From positions 62,001-126,000 of the forward strand of contig JAEVZS010000016.1 of assembly GCA_023392125.1 (NCBI GenBank): a DNA stretch of 64,000 nt. The letters run 5' to 3'. Under the pieces are notes generated by a model that searched no databases, was not told where the DNA came from, and saw only the letters and a list, made by a program, of their open reading frames with translations. Of this stretch, positions 51,157 to 61,380 are shown piece after piece. This stretch comes from Bacteroidota bacterium. GTDB lineage: Bacteria > Bacteroidota > Bacteroidia > Cytophagales > Cytophagaceae. Position 1 is the first letter of the stretch; each line of letters starts with the position of its first letter. A program made the translations under genes and the position numbers.

Positions 51157-52602
51157 ATGAAAATTTTATTGACCGGAGCAACCGGGTATATCGGCAAGCG
51201 ATTGTTGCCGGCACTGCTGGATCAGGGACATGAAGTGATCTGCTGTGTCAGGAATAAAAACAGATTAAGCGGTCTCGAAAAATTCAGAGACAATGTCACG
51301 TTCTGGGAAGTGGATTTTCTCAAAGAAATTGATATTGACAATGCTCCGACAGACTTCGATGTCGCATACTATCTCATTCACTCACTGACCGTTTCAACTT
51401 CCGGCTTTACCAGACTGGAGAAAAAAGCGGCAAAAAATTTCAGAAATTTTATCAATCAGACCTCTGCCTGCCAGATTATTTACCTCACAGGTATCGTCAA
51501 TGATGAAAATCTTTCACCACATCTGAAATCCCGCAAAAATGTCGGCAAAATTCTGTCAACATCGACAGTTCCCCTTACTACGCTCAAAGCCGCCATTATC
51601 GTTGGTTCCGGCAGCGCATCCTTTGAGATCATCAGGGATCTGGTGGAAAAGCTTCCTGTCATGATCACCCCCAAATGGCTCAATACATCATGTCAGCCTA
51701 TCGGCGTCAGTGATGTAGTAGGCTATCTGACCGGCTGTCTGAAAAATGAGCAAACCTACAATCAGTCTTTTGATATTGGCGGTTCAGAAATACTGACCTA
51801 CAAAGAAATGCTGCTGGAATACGCCAGGATAAGAAACCTGAAACGGCATATTATTTCCGTACCGGTTCTCGGTCTGAAGTTGTCATCCTACTGGTTATAC
51901 TTTATTACATCTACATCGTATGATCTTGCTGTCAACCTGGTAGAAAGCATGCGGATTAAAATGGTATGCGAAGACAGCAGACTGGAAGAAATGCTTCAGG
52001 TGAAACCGGAATCGTATACAGAAGCTGTGAAGCGCTCATTTCAGCGTATCAGTGAAAATGTGGTTATATCCAGCTGGAAAGATGCTTTTATAAGCAGTAA
52101 CGCCAGCGACAAATTTATGGATTATGCAGAAGTACCAAAACATGGCTGTCTGAAAGAAACAAGAGAAGTTGCCATATCCGGAGATCCGGACAAGGTATTG
52201 AGCAATATATGGTCTATAGGCGGAAAACGGGGCTGGTATTTTGCCAACAGTCTTTGGAGAATAAGAGGTTTTGCAGACCGCCTGCTCGGTGGTATTGGTC
52301 TGCGAAGAGGGCGGACACATCCTAAAAACATATACAACGGTGATGCGCTGGACTTCTGGCGGGTTATTGTCGCTGATAAAATAAACAAGCGGCTTCTCTT
52401 GTATTCAGAAATGAAGCTGCCGGGCGAAGCATGGCTTGAATTCAGGATAAATGAATACAAAGACAAGCCCGTACTCACACAGACAGCTACATTTCGTCCG
52501 CAGGGGCTTTTCGGACGGCTATACTGGTACCTGTTATTTCCGGCTCATTTGTTCATATTTTCTAAAATGGCCAAAAATATAGTCAGATACGAAAACGGAT
52601 AA
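51157..52602 (+). CDS. NAD(P)-binding (NmrA/SDR-like) protein with DUF2867 domain
   Basis: A 481-residue protein. The N-terminal Rossmann domain starts MKILLTGATGYIGKRLLPAL (TGxxGxxG) and extends to ~300 (atypical SDR). The last ~170 residues form a DUF2867 domain (GGKRGWYFANSLWRIRGFAD, then LFGRLYWYLLFPAH). This fusion is common, and its substrate is unknown. The ATG at 51157 follows GGGAGGATAGGG; a start at 51139 is possible. Confidence 0.85.
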   Translation: MKILLTGATGYIGKRLLPALLDQGHEVICCVRNKNRLSGLEKFRDNVTFWEVDFLKEIDIDNAPTDFDVAYYLIHSLTVSTSGFTRLEKKAAKNFRNFINQTSACQIIYLTGIVNDENLSPHLKSRKNVGKILSTSTVPLTTLKAAIIVGSGSASFEIIRDLVEKLPVMITPKWLNTSCQPIGVSDVVGYLTGCLKNEQTYNQSFDIGGSEILTYKEMLLEYARIRNLKRHIISVPVLGLKLSSYWLYFITSTSYDLAVNLVESMRIKMVCEDSRLEEMLQVKPESYTEAVKRSFQRISENVVISSWKDAFISSNASDKFMDYAEVPKHGCLKETREVAISGDPDKVLSNIWSIGGKRGWYFANSLWRIRGFADRLLGGIGLRRGRTHPKNIYNGDALDFWRVIVADKINKRLLLYSEMKLPGEAWLEFRINEYKDKPVLTQTATFRPQGLFGRLYWYLLFPAHLFIFSKMAKNIVRYENG

Positions 52603-52714
52603 CAGGATGAAGATAATACGTTATGGATTGAAGACACTATGCTATACGTAATTACATCAAACCTAAAACAAACCACGTAAAACCTACAACGTTATACGTA
52701 CTACGTAATTACCC
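52603..52714. repeat. Convergent intergenic gap with TACGTA-rich repeats
   Basis: Between two 3' ends: TATACGTAATTAC (52643-52655), TATACGTA (52693-52700), TACGTAATTAC (52702-52712). A short degenerate repeat; no stable hairpin with a T-run found. Confidence 0.4.
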
Positions 52715-53056
52715 TCAGGCAATCCGCTGCCCGTTGGATACATGCCTTTCCGGGGCCAGAAGTGTCACTACATGATCATCTCCGACTGCACCCAGTACAA
52801 GGCATTCACTCCGGATATTAGCAATCTGTTTGGGCGGAAAATTTACCACTGCAATAACCTGTTTCCCGATCAGCGCTTCAGGAGCATAAAGGCTTGTAAT
52901 CTGGGCCGATGATTTTCGTATACCATACTTTCCAAAGTCAATCATCAGCTTATAGGCCGGTTTTCTGGCTTCCTCAAAAACACCTGCTTCCACAATAGTT
53001 CCAACCCTCATTTCAACTTTACTAAAATCACTCCAGTCTATTAATTTCTCTTCCAT
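52715..53056 (-). CDS. csaA: tRNA-binding domain protein CsaA
   Basis: A 113-residue OB-fold protein with EMRVGTIVEAG, SSAQIT and VNFPPKQIANIRSECLVLG, the CsaA signature. Known as a tRNA-binding export chaperone. ATG at 53056; a TTG nine bases upstream is less likely. Confidence 0.92.
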   Translation of the reverse strand: MEEKLIDWSDFSKVEMRVGTIVEAGVFEEARKPAYKLMIDFGKYGIRKSSAQITSLYAPEALIGKQVIAVVNFPPKQIANIRSECLVLGAVGDDHVVTLLAPERHVSNGQRIA

Positions 53057-53177
53057 AGCTTCCAAATTACATTATTTGAACCCAAAACAGAAAGTCCTCC
53101 GGAAGAATATGTTTTTTGTGAATACTTCTATAACAATCATGGATCAAACAGGGTCTTTAGATTAAAGAAATCATACG

Positions 53178-53960
53178 ATGGGCTTAAATTATATCTGGGC
53201 ATCCACAATCAGCTTTTTTTATATTCTGGGAGACCTGGCGAGGTTTTCATGGCGTTTTTTCCCGGCTATGATCAAGCCTCCGTTTGAATATGCTGAAATA
53301 CTTAAGCAGATCTATATTATCGGCTACAAAACACTGTTCCTTGTTTCCATTACCATATTCATCATCAGCCTGGTAATCACCATACAGCTTACTCCCCGAA
53401 TGGAATCGCTCGGAGCAGCAGCCATAGTGCCAAACTTACTGGCAGTATCGCTGATCAGAGAAGTTGGACCGGTACTTACGGCACTGGTCTGTACCGGAAA
53501 AATAGGTTCGGGTATCGGTGCAGAGCTGGGGTCTATGAAAGTAACCGAACAGATTGATGCAATGGAAGTCACCAGAGTCAATCCATACAATTATCTGGTA
53601 GTAACCCGGGTAATAGCCGCAACCATCGCACTTCCCGTACTGGCATGCTATTCTTTTGCAGTAGGTCTGGCGGGTTCTTATCTCGCGTATAATATCGAGC
53701 GCAGCATGAGCCTCACGCTGTTCTTCCAGACAGCGTTTACCAATATGGATGTCTATGATATAACTCCCTCTGTTGTCAAATCGACGTTGTTCGGCTTTGC
53801 CATAGCCATGATAGCATCCTACTATGGTTTCAATACCAGCCGGGGTGCCAACGGAGTAGGCAAAGCAGCCAATGCTGCTGTAGTAAGTACTTTTTTTGTG
53901 ATCTTTTTTATTGATCTCATCGCCGCTCAGATCACCCATATGCTAACTGCCAAAATGTAG
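53178..53960 (+). CDS. mlaE: MlaE-type ABC permease
   Basis: A 260-residue permease of the MlaE/YrbE family with five or six helices and GSGIGAELGSMKVTEQIDAM, followed by PYNYLVVTRVIA. Part of a lipid transport system between outer and inner membrane. Followed after one base by the ATPase. Confidence 0.93.
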   Translation: MGLNYIWASTISFFYILGDLARFSWRFFPAMIKPPFEYAEILKQIYIIGYKTLFLVSITIFIISLVITIQLTPRMESLGAAAIVPNLLAVSLIREVGPVLTALVCTGKIGSGIGAELGSMKVTEQIDAMEVTRVNPYNYLVVTRVIAATIALPVLACYSFAVGLAGSYLAYNIERSMSLTLFFQTAFTNMDVYDITPSVVKSTLFGFAIAMIASYYGFNTSRGANGVGKAANAAVVSTFFVIFFIDLIAAQITHMLTAKM

Positions 53961-53961
53961 T

Positions 53962-54693
53962 ATGAGAGAGGAAATCGTCAGTGTTGAAGGATTAAAAAAA
54001 TCATTCGGCTCCAATGAGGTTCTGAAAGGTATTGATATGCAGCTTCATAAAAAAGAAAATATTGCCGTAATAGGAAGATCTGGTTCAGGCAAAACCCAGC
54101 TGCTTCGTTGCATCATTGGCCTGACGGATTTTCAGGGCGGGCAGATAAAAGTCTTCGGGCAGCAGCTGCATGGCATCAGACAGCGTGAACTCTATGAGCT
54201 CAGGGGCAAAATCGGCTATCTGTTTCAAAGTGGTGCTTTGTATGATTTCCTCTCTGTACGGGACAATCTGCAGTTTGCTCTCAAAAGACAGAAGCACCGG
54301 AAATCTCAGAAGGAAATCAATGAGATTATCGAATTGAATCTTGAACGAGTCGGTCTCGAAAACAGTATGGAAAAAATGCCTTCGGAACTTTCCGGCGGCA
54401 TGAGAAAGCGGGTAGCACTGGCAAGAACGCTGGTGCTTGAGCCGGAAATCATTCTGTATGATGAACCTACAACCGGTCTCGACCCCGTAACAAGTCAGGA
54501 AATATATGAGTTAATAATAGAAATGAAAGAGCGGCTGGAAATTTCTGCCATTATCGTAACACATGACATGAAATGTGTGGAAGAAACAGCTGATAAGGTA
54601 TTTATGCTCCATAAAGGCTTTTTTGAATTTAGCGGTACTTTTGAAGAGCTGAAGCAATCGGATAATGAAATGGCAAAAGCATTTTTAAATTAA
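53962..54693 (+). CDS. mlaF: MlaF-type ABC ATPase
   Basis: A 243-residue ATPase: Walker A GRSGSGKTQLLR, signature LSGGMRKRVALARTL (the MRKR form typical of MlaF), Walker B IILYDEPTTGLDP and H-loop THDMKC. Energises lipid movement through MlaE. Spacing of one and fifteen bases to its neighbours shows one operon. Confidence 0.94.
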   Translation: MREEIVSVEGLKKSFGSNEVLKGIDMQLHKKENIAVIGRSGSGKTQLLRCIIGLTDFQGGQIKVFGQQLHGIRQRELYELRGKIGYLFQSGALYDFLSVRDNLQFALKRQKHRKSQKEINEIIELNLERVGLENSMEKMPSELSGGMRKRVALARTLVLEPEIILYDEPTTGLDPVTSQEIYELIIEMKERLEISAIIVTHDMKCVEETADKVFMLHKGFFEFSGTFEELKQSDNEMAKAFLN

Positions 54694-54708
54694 AAAAAAC
54701 GGGGACTT

Positions 54709-55608
54709 ATGAAGAATGTGCGTTTGGGATTATTTATTGTTATCGGAGCGGTAATACTGGTCTTTCTCATCTTCAAAATGGGCAGTAAATCCCGGCTGTT
54801 TCAGGGAAGAAAGAAAATATCCGTCATATTTAAAGATTCAAAAGGTCTGAAAAAAGGGAACGATGTCCGTTTTTCCGGGGTCAACATCGGAGCAGTATAC
54901 GATATTATGATTGAAAATGACTCTACTGTAAGGGTCGTGATGGCAATCGACGACAAGACATCCGAATTTATCAAAAAAGATTCAAAAGCTACTGTAAGCT
55001 CCGAAGGACTCGTGGGAAGCAAGTTTGTAGGAATCTCCGCCGGAACCAGCAATTCGCCTTCCGTACATGAAGGCGATCAGATCGAAGCCGGAGACTCGTT
55101 TGAAATAGAAGAAATCCTGAACTCATTTTCTCAGGTAAGTCAGAATGCTGATCAGATCACTTCCCGCCTCAACCAGCTGACTGAAAATATAGCCAACGGC
55201 CAGGGACCTATAGGCATGCTACTGGCCGATAGCATGCTGCAAAACAAAATCAATAATATAGCCAGCGCACTGGAAGCTACCAGCTATAAAACCAATCAGC
55301 TGGCCGGTGATATGCGGGTATTGCCTGATCAGGTAGAATTGGTAGGGCAAAAGCTCCGGAATATCACAGACAGCTTTCAGGTAGCCAATTCCAACCTGAT
55401 AGATGCTACTGAAAACCTCAGTCTTTTTTCTCAAAACCTCAATAATGACAGTACGACCATCGGTAAACTTGTCGGAGATACCATCATGGCCAGAAATATT
55501 GAAACTACCATTGACGAGGTAAAAAACACCGCTGGCGATGTAAAGACTACCAGCACCAAGGTCCGGAGCAATCTGTTTATCCGCCTGTTTGGCACCGGTG
55601 GCGGCTGA
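54709..55608 (+). CDS. mlaD: MlaD-family substrate-binding protein (MCE domain)
   Basis: A 299-residue protein with one N-terminal membrane anchor (LGLFIVIGAVILVFLIFKMG), an MCE domain (~35-115, KDSKGLKKGNDVRFSGVNIG) and a long coiled-coil-like helical tail (SQVSQNADQITSRLNQLTEN). The hexameric MCE ring carries lipids. It is the third gene of the operon. Confidence 0.92.
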   Translation: MKNVRLGLFIVIGAVILVFLIFKMGSKSRLFQGRKKISVIFKDSKGLKKGNDVRFSGVNIGAVYDIMIENDSTVRVVMAIDDKTSEFIKKDSKATVSSEGLVGSKFVGISAGTSNSPSVHEGDQIEAGDSFEIEEILNSFSQVSQNADQITSRLNQLTENIANGQGPIGMLLADSMLQNKINNIASALEATSYKTNQLAGDMRVLPDQVELVGQKLRNITDSFQVANSNLIDATENLSLFSQNLNNDSTTIGKLVGDTIMARNIETTIDEVKNTAGDVKTTSTKVRSNLFIRLFGTGGG

Positions 55609-55679
55609 TTTTTTTATATTGCCACCCAATGCTCATACAAGAATCAGATCACCTATGCCGGCGGCAGCTGTACAGACTC

Positions 55680-56570
55680 ATGAAGTATTTCATACTACTA
55701 CTGTTAATTTTCAGGTTCACCGGTCCTGCCCTGGCATTTGATCCGGATAAGCCTGCCAGTCATTATCAGATCGAAGAACTATGCCGGCCAGATTCCGGCC
55801 AACGGTTTCCGACACCGCTCTTTACATTCTATATGGGAGTAAGCCTTGTATTCATCAACGGACACAATCAACTGAACGGTCCTTCTGCAGCGGGAACCCG
55901 ATACCATTTCAGAGATGATCTCCATTTCCCTTCCTATCGGCTGGTTCCGCGATTCAACCTGTTTATCAAGCTCAGCGAAAGTAACCGCCTGCTGTTTTCT
56001 GTGTACAATATCCAGAATTCAGCAAATACAACGCTGCGCCAGGATCTGCAGTTCGGCAACCTGTTTTTTCCGGCCAATGGGGAAGTATCTGCCAGAACCC
56101 GCCTCCGAAGCGCCCTGATCGGATACAATCATGTGTTTATGAATCGTGAAAGAGGTGACCTTGGTTTTATGATCGGGCTCTCCGGAATCCATTTTCAAAA
56201 TGAAGTCCGGACCCGGAATCAGCCTGAACTTATCCGAAAAACAGACAGTAACTGGCTGCTGCTGCCCACAATAGGCCTGGCAAGCGGTATGTATATAAAA
56301 CGGGATATTTATGTGAGAGGAATCATTGATTATTTTTCAATGGGCATGAAGCAGTACGACTTCACCATATTCAACTTCAAGCCTACCATTGAGTTTTATC
56401 TGTACAAGAACCTCGGACTTGCTTTACGCTACCACTACTCCTACAATCGCATATCGCAGATACCATGGAGCAATTATCACGGAGAAATCAAATTGCATTC
56501 ACATGCCTTTTCGGTAGTGTTATGCTATCGGATGTTAAAGAAAAAAGATCGGATAAATCATGTTTACTGA
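55680..56570 (+). CDS. Secreted beta-rich (outer-membrane barrel-like) protein, unknown
   Basis: A 296-residue protein with a signal peptide (MKYFILLLLIFRFTGPALA). The mature part alternates aromatic and polar strands (YVRGIIDYFSMGMKQYDFTI, LALRYHYSYN) and ends HAFSVVLCYRML, as outer-membrane barrels do. I do not recognise a family (DUF4421 is one to test). A 72-base gap behind mlaD suggests it may be the outer-membrane partner of the lipid transport system; inferred from order alone. Confidence 0.65.
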   Translation: MKYFILLLLIFRFTGPALAFDPDKPASHYQIEELCRPDSGQRFPTPLFTFYMGVSLVFINGHNQLNGPSAAGTRYHFRDDLHFPSYRLVPRFNLFIKLSESNRLLFSVYNIQNSANTTLRQDLQFGNLFFPANGEVSARTRLRSALIGYNHVFMNRERGDLGFMIGLSGIHFQNEVRTRNQPELIRKTDSNWLLLPTIGLASGMYIKRDIYVRGIIDYFSMGMKQYDFTIFNFKPTIEFYLYKNLGLALRYHYSYNRISQIPWSNYHGEIKLHSHAFSVVLCYRMLKKKDRINHVY

Positions 56571-56629
56571 CCTGCCACAAAAAACAATCCGGAGCTTTTC
56601 AGGTATCTGTTAATATAACAATGATTTTT

Positions 56630-56926
56630 ATGGGAAATTTTAGTGAGTTAATAAACGGCGATCAGCCTGTATTGGTCGATTTTTATGCAGAATGGTGCGG
56701 TCCCTGTCAAATGCTGGCGCCTGAATTGGAGAAAGTAGCGGCCGATTTCAAAGGCAAGGCCAGAGTCATTAAGATTGATATAGACCGGAATCAGGCTGCC
56801 GCAGGACATTACAAAGTGATGGGAGTACCCACCCTGATGATTTTCAAGCAGGGCGAGATACGCTGGAGACAATCCGGGCTTATTCCCACTCAGGTTATTT
56901 CAGAAGCACTTTCACAGAACCTGTGA
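56630..56926 (+). CDS. trxA: Thioredoxin
   Basis: A 98-residue thioredoxin: VLVDFYAEWCGPCQMLAPEL with the WCGPC active site, cis-proline in MGVPTLMIF, no signal peptide, so cytoplasmic. ATG at 56630 (or 56621). Its last 15 bases overlap the 3' end of sbcC on the other strand. Confidence 0.93.
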   Translation: MGNFSELINGDQPVLVDFYAEWCGPCQMLAPELEKVAADFKGKARVIKIDIDRNQAAAGHYKVMGVPTLMIFKQGEIRWRQSGLIPTQVISEALSQNL

Positions 56927-59900
56927 ACCGGCAGTAATCAGACTACCTTCTTCCGCGTCATTCCGGATTTCCAGGTAAACACCGATTTCCTGCTGCAGCT
57001 CTTCTACATGCGAAATAATTCCAACTATCCGGTTTTCCCTGCGCAGAGCCTTGAGCGCTTCAAAAACCAGATACAGAGATTCCTTATCCTGCGAACCAAA
57101 ACCTTCGTCCAGGAAGAAAAAGTTCTGCTTCGACTTATTCTGCTGCTGCACACTGTCAGCCAGTGCGAGCGCAAGACAGAGAGAGGCCTGAAAAGTCTGG
57201 CCACCGCTTAGTGTTTTTACACTCCGTACGCGACCATTATTCATAAAGTCCCGCACCACAAACTCATTGCTTTCCGAAATCTCGAGACGAAGCTGCTGCC
57301 GGGTGAGTTTATAAAACTTTTCATTCGCTGCATTGCATAAGCCGTGCAGATACCTGGATGAAATATAATTTACAAAACCATTGGCTCGAAACAGATTGGC
57401 CAGAAGTCTTAAGTTATCTCCCCGTACTTGCAGCTTTTCCGATTCTTGTTCCAGCACTTTTTTGTCAGACAACTGCTGCTGCAAATCATCCAGTACTTTC
57501 CGAAGCTCAATCGCCCTTTTCTGCACATTATCAAACCCTTCTTCTGCACGCTTCACTTCATTCTCCACAGACTGATAACGAACTTCGTCAAAGATACGTC
57601 CTCCTGTCTGCGACTCCAGTTCTTCTATTATCCTTTTTACGCTATTGCATTCCTGTCTGTAGGCATTGATTTCGCTGAAAATCGCCTCAGCATCAAGTCT
57701 GGTATTCAGTACTTCCCCGACTTCCCGGAGCTCAAGATTATTCTCGGCAAGCCTTGTATTAATGATATCAGTGATCTGGTTTAATCTCTTTGTCAGGTCA
57801 GCATTCTGTTCCTGCTGTACTTTGAGCTCCCCTTCCCTGGTACTCTGCCGGGACTTCAGCTCAGCAATCAGCTGTTCTTTCTGCCTGTAATTCTTTTCGG
57901 CAAGCTCATACTTCTGTCGTTGCCCGGCAGCCATACGCTGCAGCTCTTCCGAAGACAGCTTTTCAGCTTTCTCTGTATTAAGCTCTCTGAGCGAAGCTTT
58001 CAATGTCTCCGATTTGCTGTCCAATTCTGCCATGCTCCTTTCCAGGGTATTCAGATGCTGTGTACAAAGCTCTTTCTCCTGCTGGACCCTCTGCCATTCC
58101 TCCCGGCGTTGTTCCAGCTCAGCCTGCAAAAGCTGCTCTTTTTTATTTTGTTCGGCCGCTTTATTGATTATGTCCTGAATCTGTTTTTCATTATATGTAC
58201 GGTATTCGTCCCAGCCAAACACCTCACGATGCTGAGCTATGACAATTTCGGCTTCCTGCCATCGTATATTGATGCCAGTAAGCACCTGTTCGGCAGAATG
58301 AATTTTCTGAAACAACGCTGCTGCATCAATCTGGAGCCTGGTAAGCATCCCGGTGACCTTTTCCTGTTCCAGCTGTTTTTGCAGCAGTTCACTTAGTCTG
58401 CTCTGATTTTCTCCGATGTCCATAACACATGGATGCTCTGTCGATCCGCACAATGGGCACGGGTTCCCTTCATTGAGATGCTCCACATATTCTTCCAGCT
58501 TTCTGGTGAGGTTCAATTCATCTATCTGCTTCTTCACCTCACTCAATGCAGCTTTATTTTTTTCCTCTGCCTTCTGTAACCCAGCCATGAAACGAGCTTC
58601 ATCGCCGAGCAGGTCGCTTATATCCGGCAGCATATCCCGATATTTTGCTGCAGCTTCCTGCATCATTGTACCATAGCTACTTCGCTCTTGCATATGTCGC
58701 TGACGATCCGCTTCGATATGCCCGATGTTTTGCTGCAAAGAATGTAGTTTTTCAAACCAGAGTTTGACCTGATACAGTGTATCCAGATCTTTTTTTTCCG
58801 CTTTCAGACCATCCAGTTCTGCTCTGAGCTCCTTACCCTGACGTTTCGCTTCCTCCAATCGCACATCGATTTTCTCAAGCTTTTCCTTTTGCTGATCCAG
58901 CAACTGCTTCTCTTTGTATAATTCAGCATTTGTCAAACGGATAGTAAGAAAAATCTCTACCTCATCTGCTTTACGCTTGTAGCGTTCCCGTTGCTGATAA
59001 TCATCCGCAAGTGTCGTAAATTCCGTCAGTTCACTTTCCAGCTGTACTTGTACAGTTTCCAGTTCCCGGTTATTATCTGCAAGCTTTCCTCTCAGATCTT
59101 CCAGCTGATTTTCATAGTCATGTCTTCTGGCAAGCTCATCCCTGAAAAGTCTGGAAAAACGTTCATACTTTTTAAGCTGCCCTTCCTTATGCTCAAATTC
59201 AGACCTCCGATTATCCAGCTCCTTCAGCCGGTCTTTATGCTTACCGATCTGTCCATATAATCCTCTGAGCTTCTCCAGCTCCTGAAACTCATTACGGCAT
59301 TGCTGCAAATACATCTGCGCCTCCTGCTGCAGCTGGGCAGCTTCATCCAGCTCCAGCTGCTTTTGCCCAATCTCCTCTTCGGTGACGTTCACATACGCAG
59401 ACAAACGCCCGCTAAGATTCTCCAATTTCAGCTTATTGGCAGAGGACAATACCTGGACACGGTCGGACAAATCAAATCGTTCGAGCTGAAATATTTCTTT
59501 CATCATCCCTACCCGTTCTGATTCTTTCAGCTGAAGAAAATCCTGAAACTTACCCTGCGGAATAATAATCGTACGCTTGAAATTATCATAAGACAAGCCG
59601 ATAATCTCTTCAATATTCAGCTCCTGAGCCTGCCACTCTCCTTCTGTCTTTTTATAGGTTGACCGCTTAAACGGATTGACTTCTTCCTTGTTTTTCCTGC
59701 GGGTAGTCTCTATTCTGATCCGGTATTCCTGTTCATCAGAGCCGGTCTTAAAGACAAAATCAATAAGCAGCTCATCCGATTTCAGATTCATCATATTGTA
59801 ATTCCGCCGGTCTTTGCTGTTCAGACGTTCCGACTGCTCGTACAATGCAAAAGATATCGCTTCCAGAATAGTGGATTTCCCGCTTCCAACTCCCCCAAAA

Positions 59901-59998
59901 ATACCAAAAAGACGGGCATCCGTCAGTGCAGAAAAATCAATTTTCTGTTCTTTTCGGTAAGAGTACAATCCCTTTATTGTCAATTGAACCGGAATCAT
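56912..59998 (-). CDS. sbcC: SbcC exonuclease subunit (SMC-like ATPase)
   Basis: A 1028-residue ATPase of the Mre11-Rad50-like complex. Walker A GGVGSGKS at 35-42; two long coiled coils joined by a zinc hook CPLCGSTEHP; signature VKTLSGGQTFQASL and Walker B FFFLDEGFGSQD near the end. With SbcD it cleaves hairpins and DNA ends. Its start overlaps the sbcD stop by four bases. Confidence 0.95.
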   Translation of the reverse strand: MIPVQLTIKGLYSYRKEQKIDFSALTDARLFGIFGGVGSGKSTILEAISFALYEQSERLNSKDRRNYNMMNLKSDELLIDFVFKTGSDEQEYRIRIETTRRKNKEEVNPFKRSTYKKTEGEWQAQELNIEEIIGLSYDNFKRTIIIPQGKFQDFLQLKESERVGMMKEIFQLERFDLSDRVQVLSSANKLKLENLSGRLSAYVNVTEEEIGQKQLELDEAAQLQQEAQMYLQQCRNEFQELEKLRGLYGQIGKHKDRLKELDNRRSEFEHKEGQLKKYERFSRLFRDELARRHDYENQLEDLRGKLADNNRELETVQVQLESELTEFTTLADDYQQRERYKRKADEVEIFLTIRLTNAELYKEKQLLDQQKEKLEKIDVRLEEAKRQGKELRAELDGLKAEKKDLDTLYQVKLWFEKLHSLQQNIGHIEADRQRHMQERSSYGTMMQEAAAKYRDMLPDISDLLGDEARFMAGLQKAEEKNKAALSEVKKQIDELNLTRKLEEYVEHLNEGNPCPLCGSTEHPCVMDIGENQSRLSELLQKQLEQEKVTGMLTRLQIDAAALFQKIHSAEQVLTGINIRWQEAEIVIAQHREVFGWDEYRTYNEKQIQDIINKAAEQNKKEQLLQAELEQRREEWQRVQQEKELCTQHLNTLERSMAELDSKSETLKASLRELNTEKAEKLSSEELQRMAAGQRQKYELAEKNYRQKEQLIAELKSRQSTREGELKVQQEQNADLTKRLNQITDIINTRLAENNLELREVGEVLNTRLDAEAIFSEINAYRQECNSVKRIIEELESQTGGRIFDEVRYQSVENEVKRAEEGFDNVQKRAIELRKVLDDLQQQLSDKKVLEQESEKLQVRGDNLRLLANLFRANGFVNYISSRYLHGLCNAANEKFYKLTRQQLRLEISESNEFVVRDFMNNGRVRSVKTLSGGQTFQASLCLALALADSVQQQNKSKQNFFFLDEGFGSQDKESLYLVFEALKALRRENRIVGIISHVEELQQEIGVYLEIRNDAEEGSLITAGSQVL

Positions 59999-61221
59999 GT
60001 GTTAGGGTTTTCTGCCAGCACTTCGTTAAACAAATCGATAATTTCCTGATTGGGCATCTGTCCGTTTCTGGATATAAAATACTCCTTAAACAATTCCCGT
60101 ATGTCCCTGCCCTGATCAATAACCTTATTATTTTCGGCCGAGGTGTCATTCATGCTGCGAAGCTCAGGAATGACAGCAACAATTCCGTCATGTGCCGCAT
60201 ACAGGCGTTTGCGCTCCGATCCGGTCAGAAATTCGTCCGTGACAATAGTCAGCTCCAGCAACGTATCCTGATTCTGTCCAAGCCAAGCCACACATTCGTC
60301 AATATCATCAAAACGTTTTCTCAACAGCTTTCGGCCACTGGTAAGTCTTATCTTTTCAAGCTTCACTTCCTTGCCCGGCTCCGCCTCTATCAGCATTACA
60401 TACTTATCCTGACCAGCCTCCGAAAAGGAGTATGCAAGCGGACTGCTGCTGTACACGACCGGTCGGGATACCGTACCCATACGAATACAGCGGTGCAAAT
60501 GCCCCAACGCTGCATATTGAATCTGAGCCGGAATGGACCCGGTAAATACCACCTGCGCTCCGCCAACATGCACGATCGGGCGTTCATCCTCCGGTTCATC
60601 CTCAACGACCTTTCCTTCATCTGCAAAAAACAGATGAGCCAGCAGGATATTCACTCCCCTTTCATCACAATAGCAATCAGCCAGCGATTGCCAGTGTTTC
60701 TTCAGCAAATCACGCATTTCCTGCTCTTTGTCATCCGATTCGAAGCACATACGCAGACGCTGCTCGCTGGCATATGGTGTAAGCAACAGGCGTAAAGGAT
60801 ATGGGCAGGAAGGTAGCTGAATCTCAACAAAGCCTGGTGCCTGGCTTTCAACTTTTATGCCGGATTCCAGTACGGAATCTTTGATCTGCGAATCGGGAAA
60901 TCCCGAGAAAAAAATTCCGCATTCTCTGGCCAGGGGATCTGGCGCCTCAATCCGGTCCGGCGAATCATGATTGCCGGCAATAGCCACCACCGGCCGCCGC
61001 CCCTGATTACTCAGTCGTCTGAGTGTTTTATAAAACAGCTCCTCGGCTTCAGTCGAAGGATTAAACGTATCGTATAAATCGCCCGCAATAAGAACAACAT
61101 CCACCTCTCGCTCTTCAGCTATCCTGCATATTTCCTCCAGCACCGTCCTCTGCTCTTGAATGCGTGAAAAGGTTTCCAGTTTTTTGCCCAGATGCCAGTC
61201 TGCCGTATGTAAAATGCGCAT
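59995..61221 (-). CDS. sbcD: SbcD exonuclease subunit (metallophosphoesterase)
   Basis: A 408-residue nuclease: MRILHTADWHLGKKL, GDLYD, GNHDSP and GHLHR are the metal-binding motifs. A C-terminal SbcD domain follows. I start at M 61221; a frame 17 codons longer has no similarity. First gene of the pair. SbcCD removes palindromes and hairpins, noteworthy in a chromosome with long inverted repeats. Confidence 0.95.
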   Translation of the reverse strand: MRILHTADWHLGKKLETFSRIQEQRTVLEEICRIAEEREVDVVLIAGDLYDTFNPSTEAEELFYKTLRRLSNQGRRPVVAIAGNHDSPDRIEAPDPLARECGIFFSGFPDSQIKDSVLESGIKVESQAPGFVEIQLPSCPYPLRLLLTPYASEQRLRMCFESDDKEQEMRDLLKKHWQSLADCYCDERGVNILLAHLFFADEGKVVEDEPEDERPIVHVGGAQVVFTGSIPAQIQYAALGHLHRCIRMGTVSRPVVYSSSPLAYSFSEAGQDKYVMLIEAEPGKEVKLEKIRLTSGRKLLRKRFDDIDECVAWLGQNQDTLLELTIVTDEFLTGSERKRLYAAHDGIVAVIPELRSMNDTSAENNKVIDQGRDIRELFKEYFISRNGQMPNQEIIDLFNEVLAENPNT

Positions 61222-61380
61222 AATTCTATAATCCCTGTTTCGTAAATCATTGAGTACATTATATAATCCCAATGCTGATTTACCCGGTGAGTCCGTTGAT
61301 GATTCCGGACCAGGGATAAAGTTACGTATACGCTACCGATAATCAAACCCGGCTTTTTGTTTAGCGTACAAGGTCAGATC

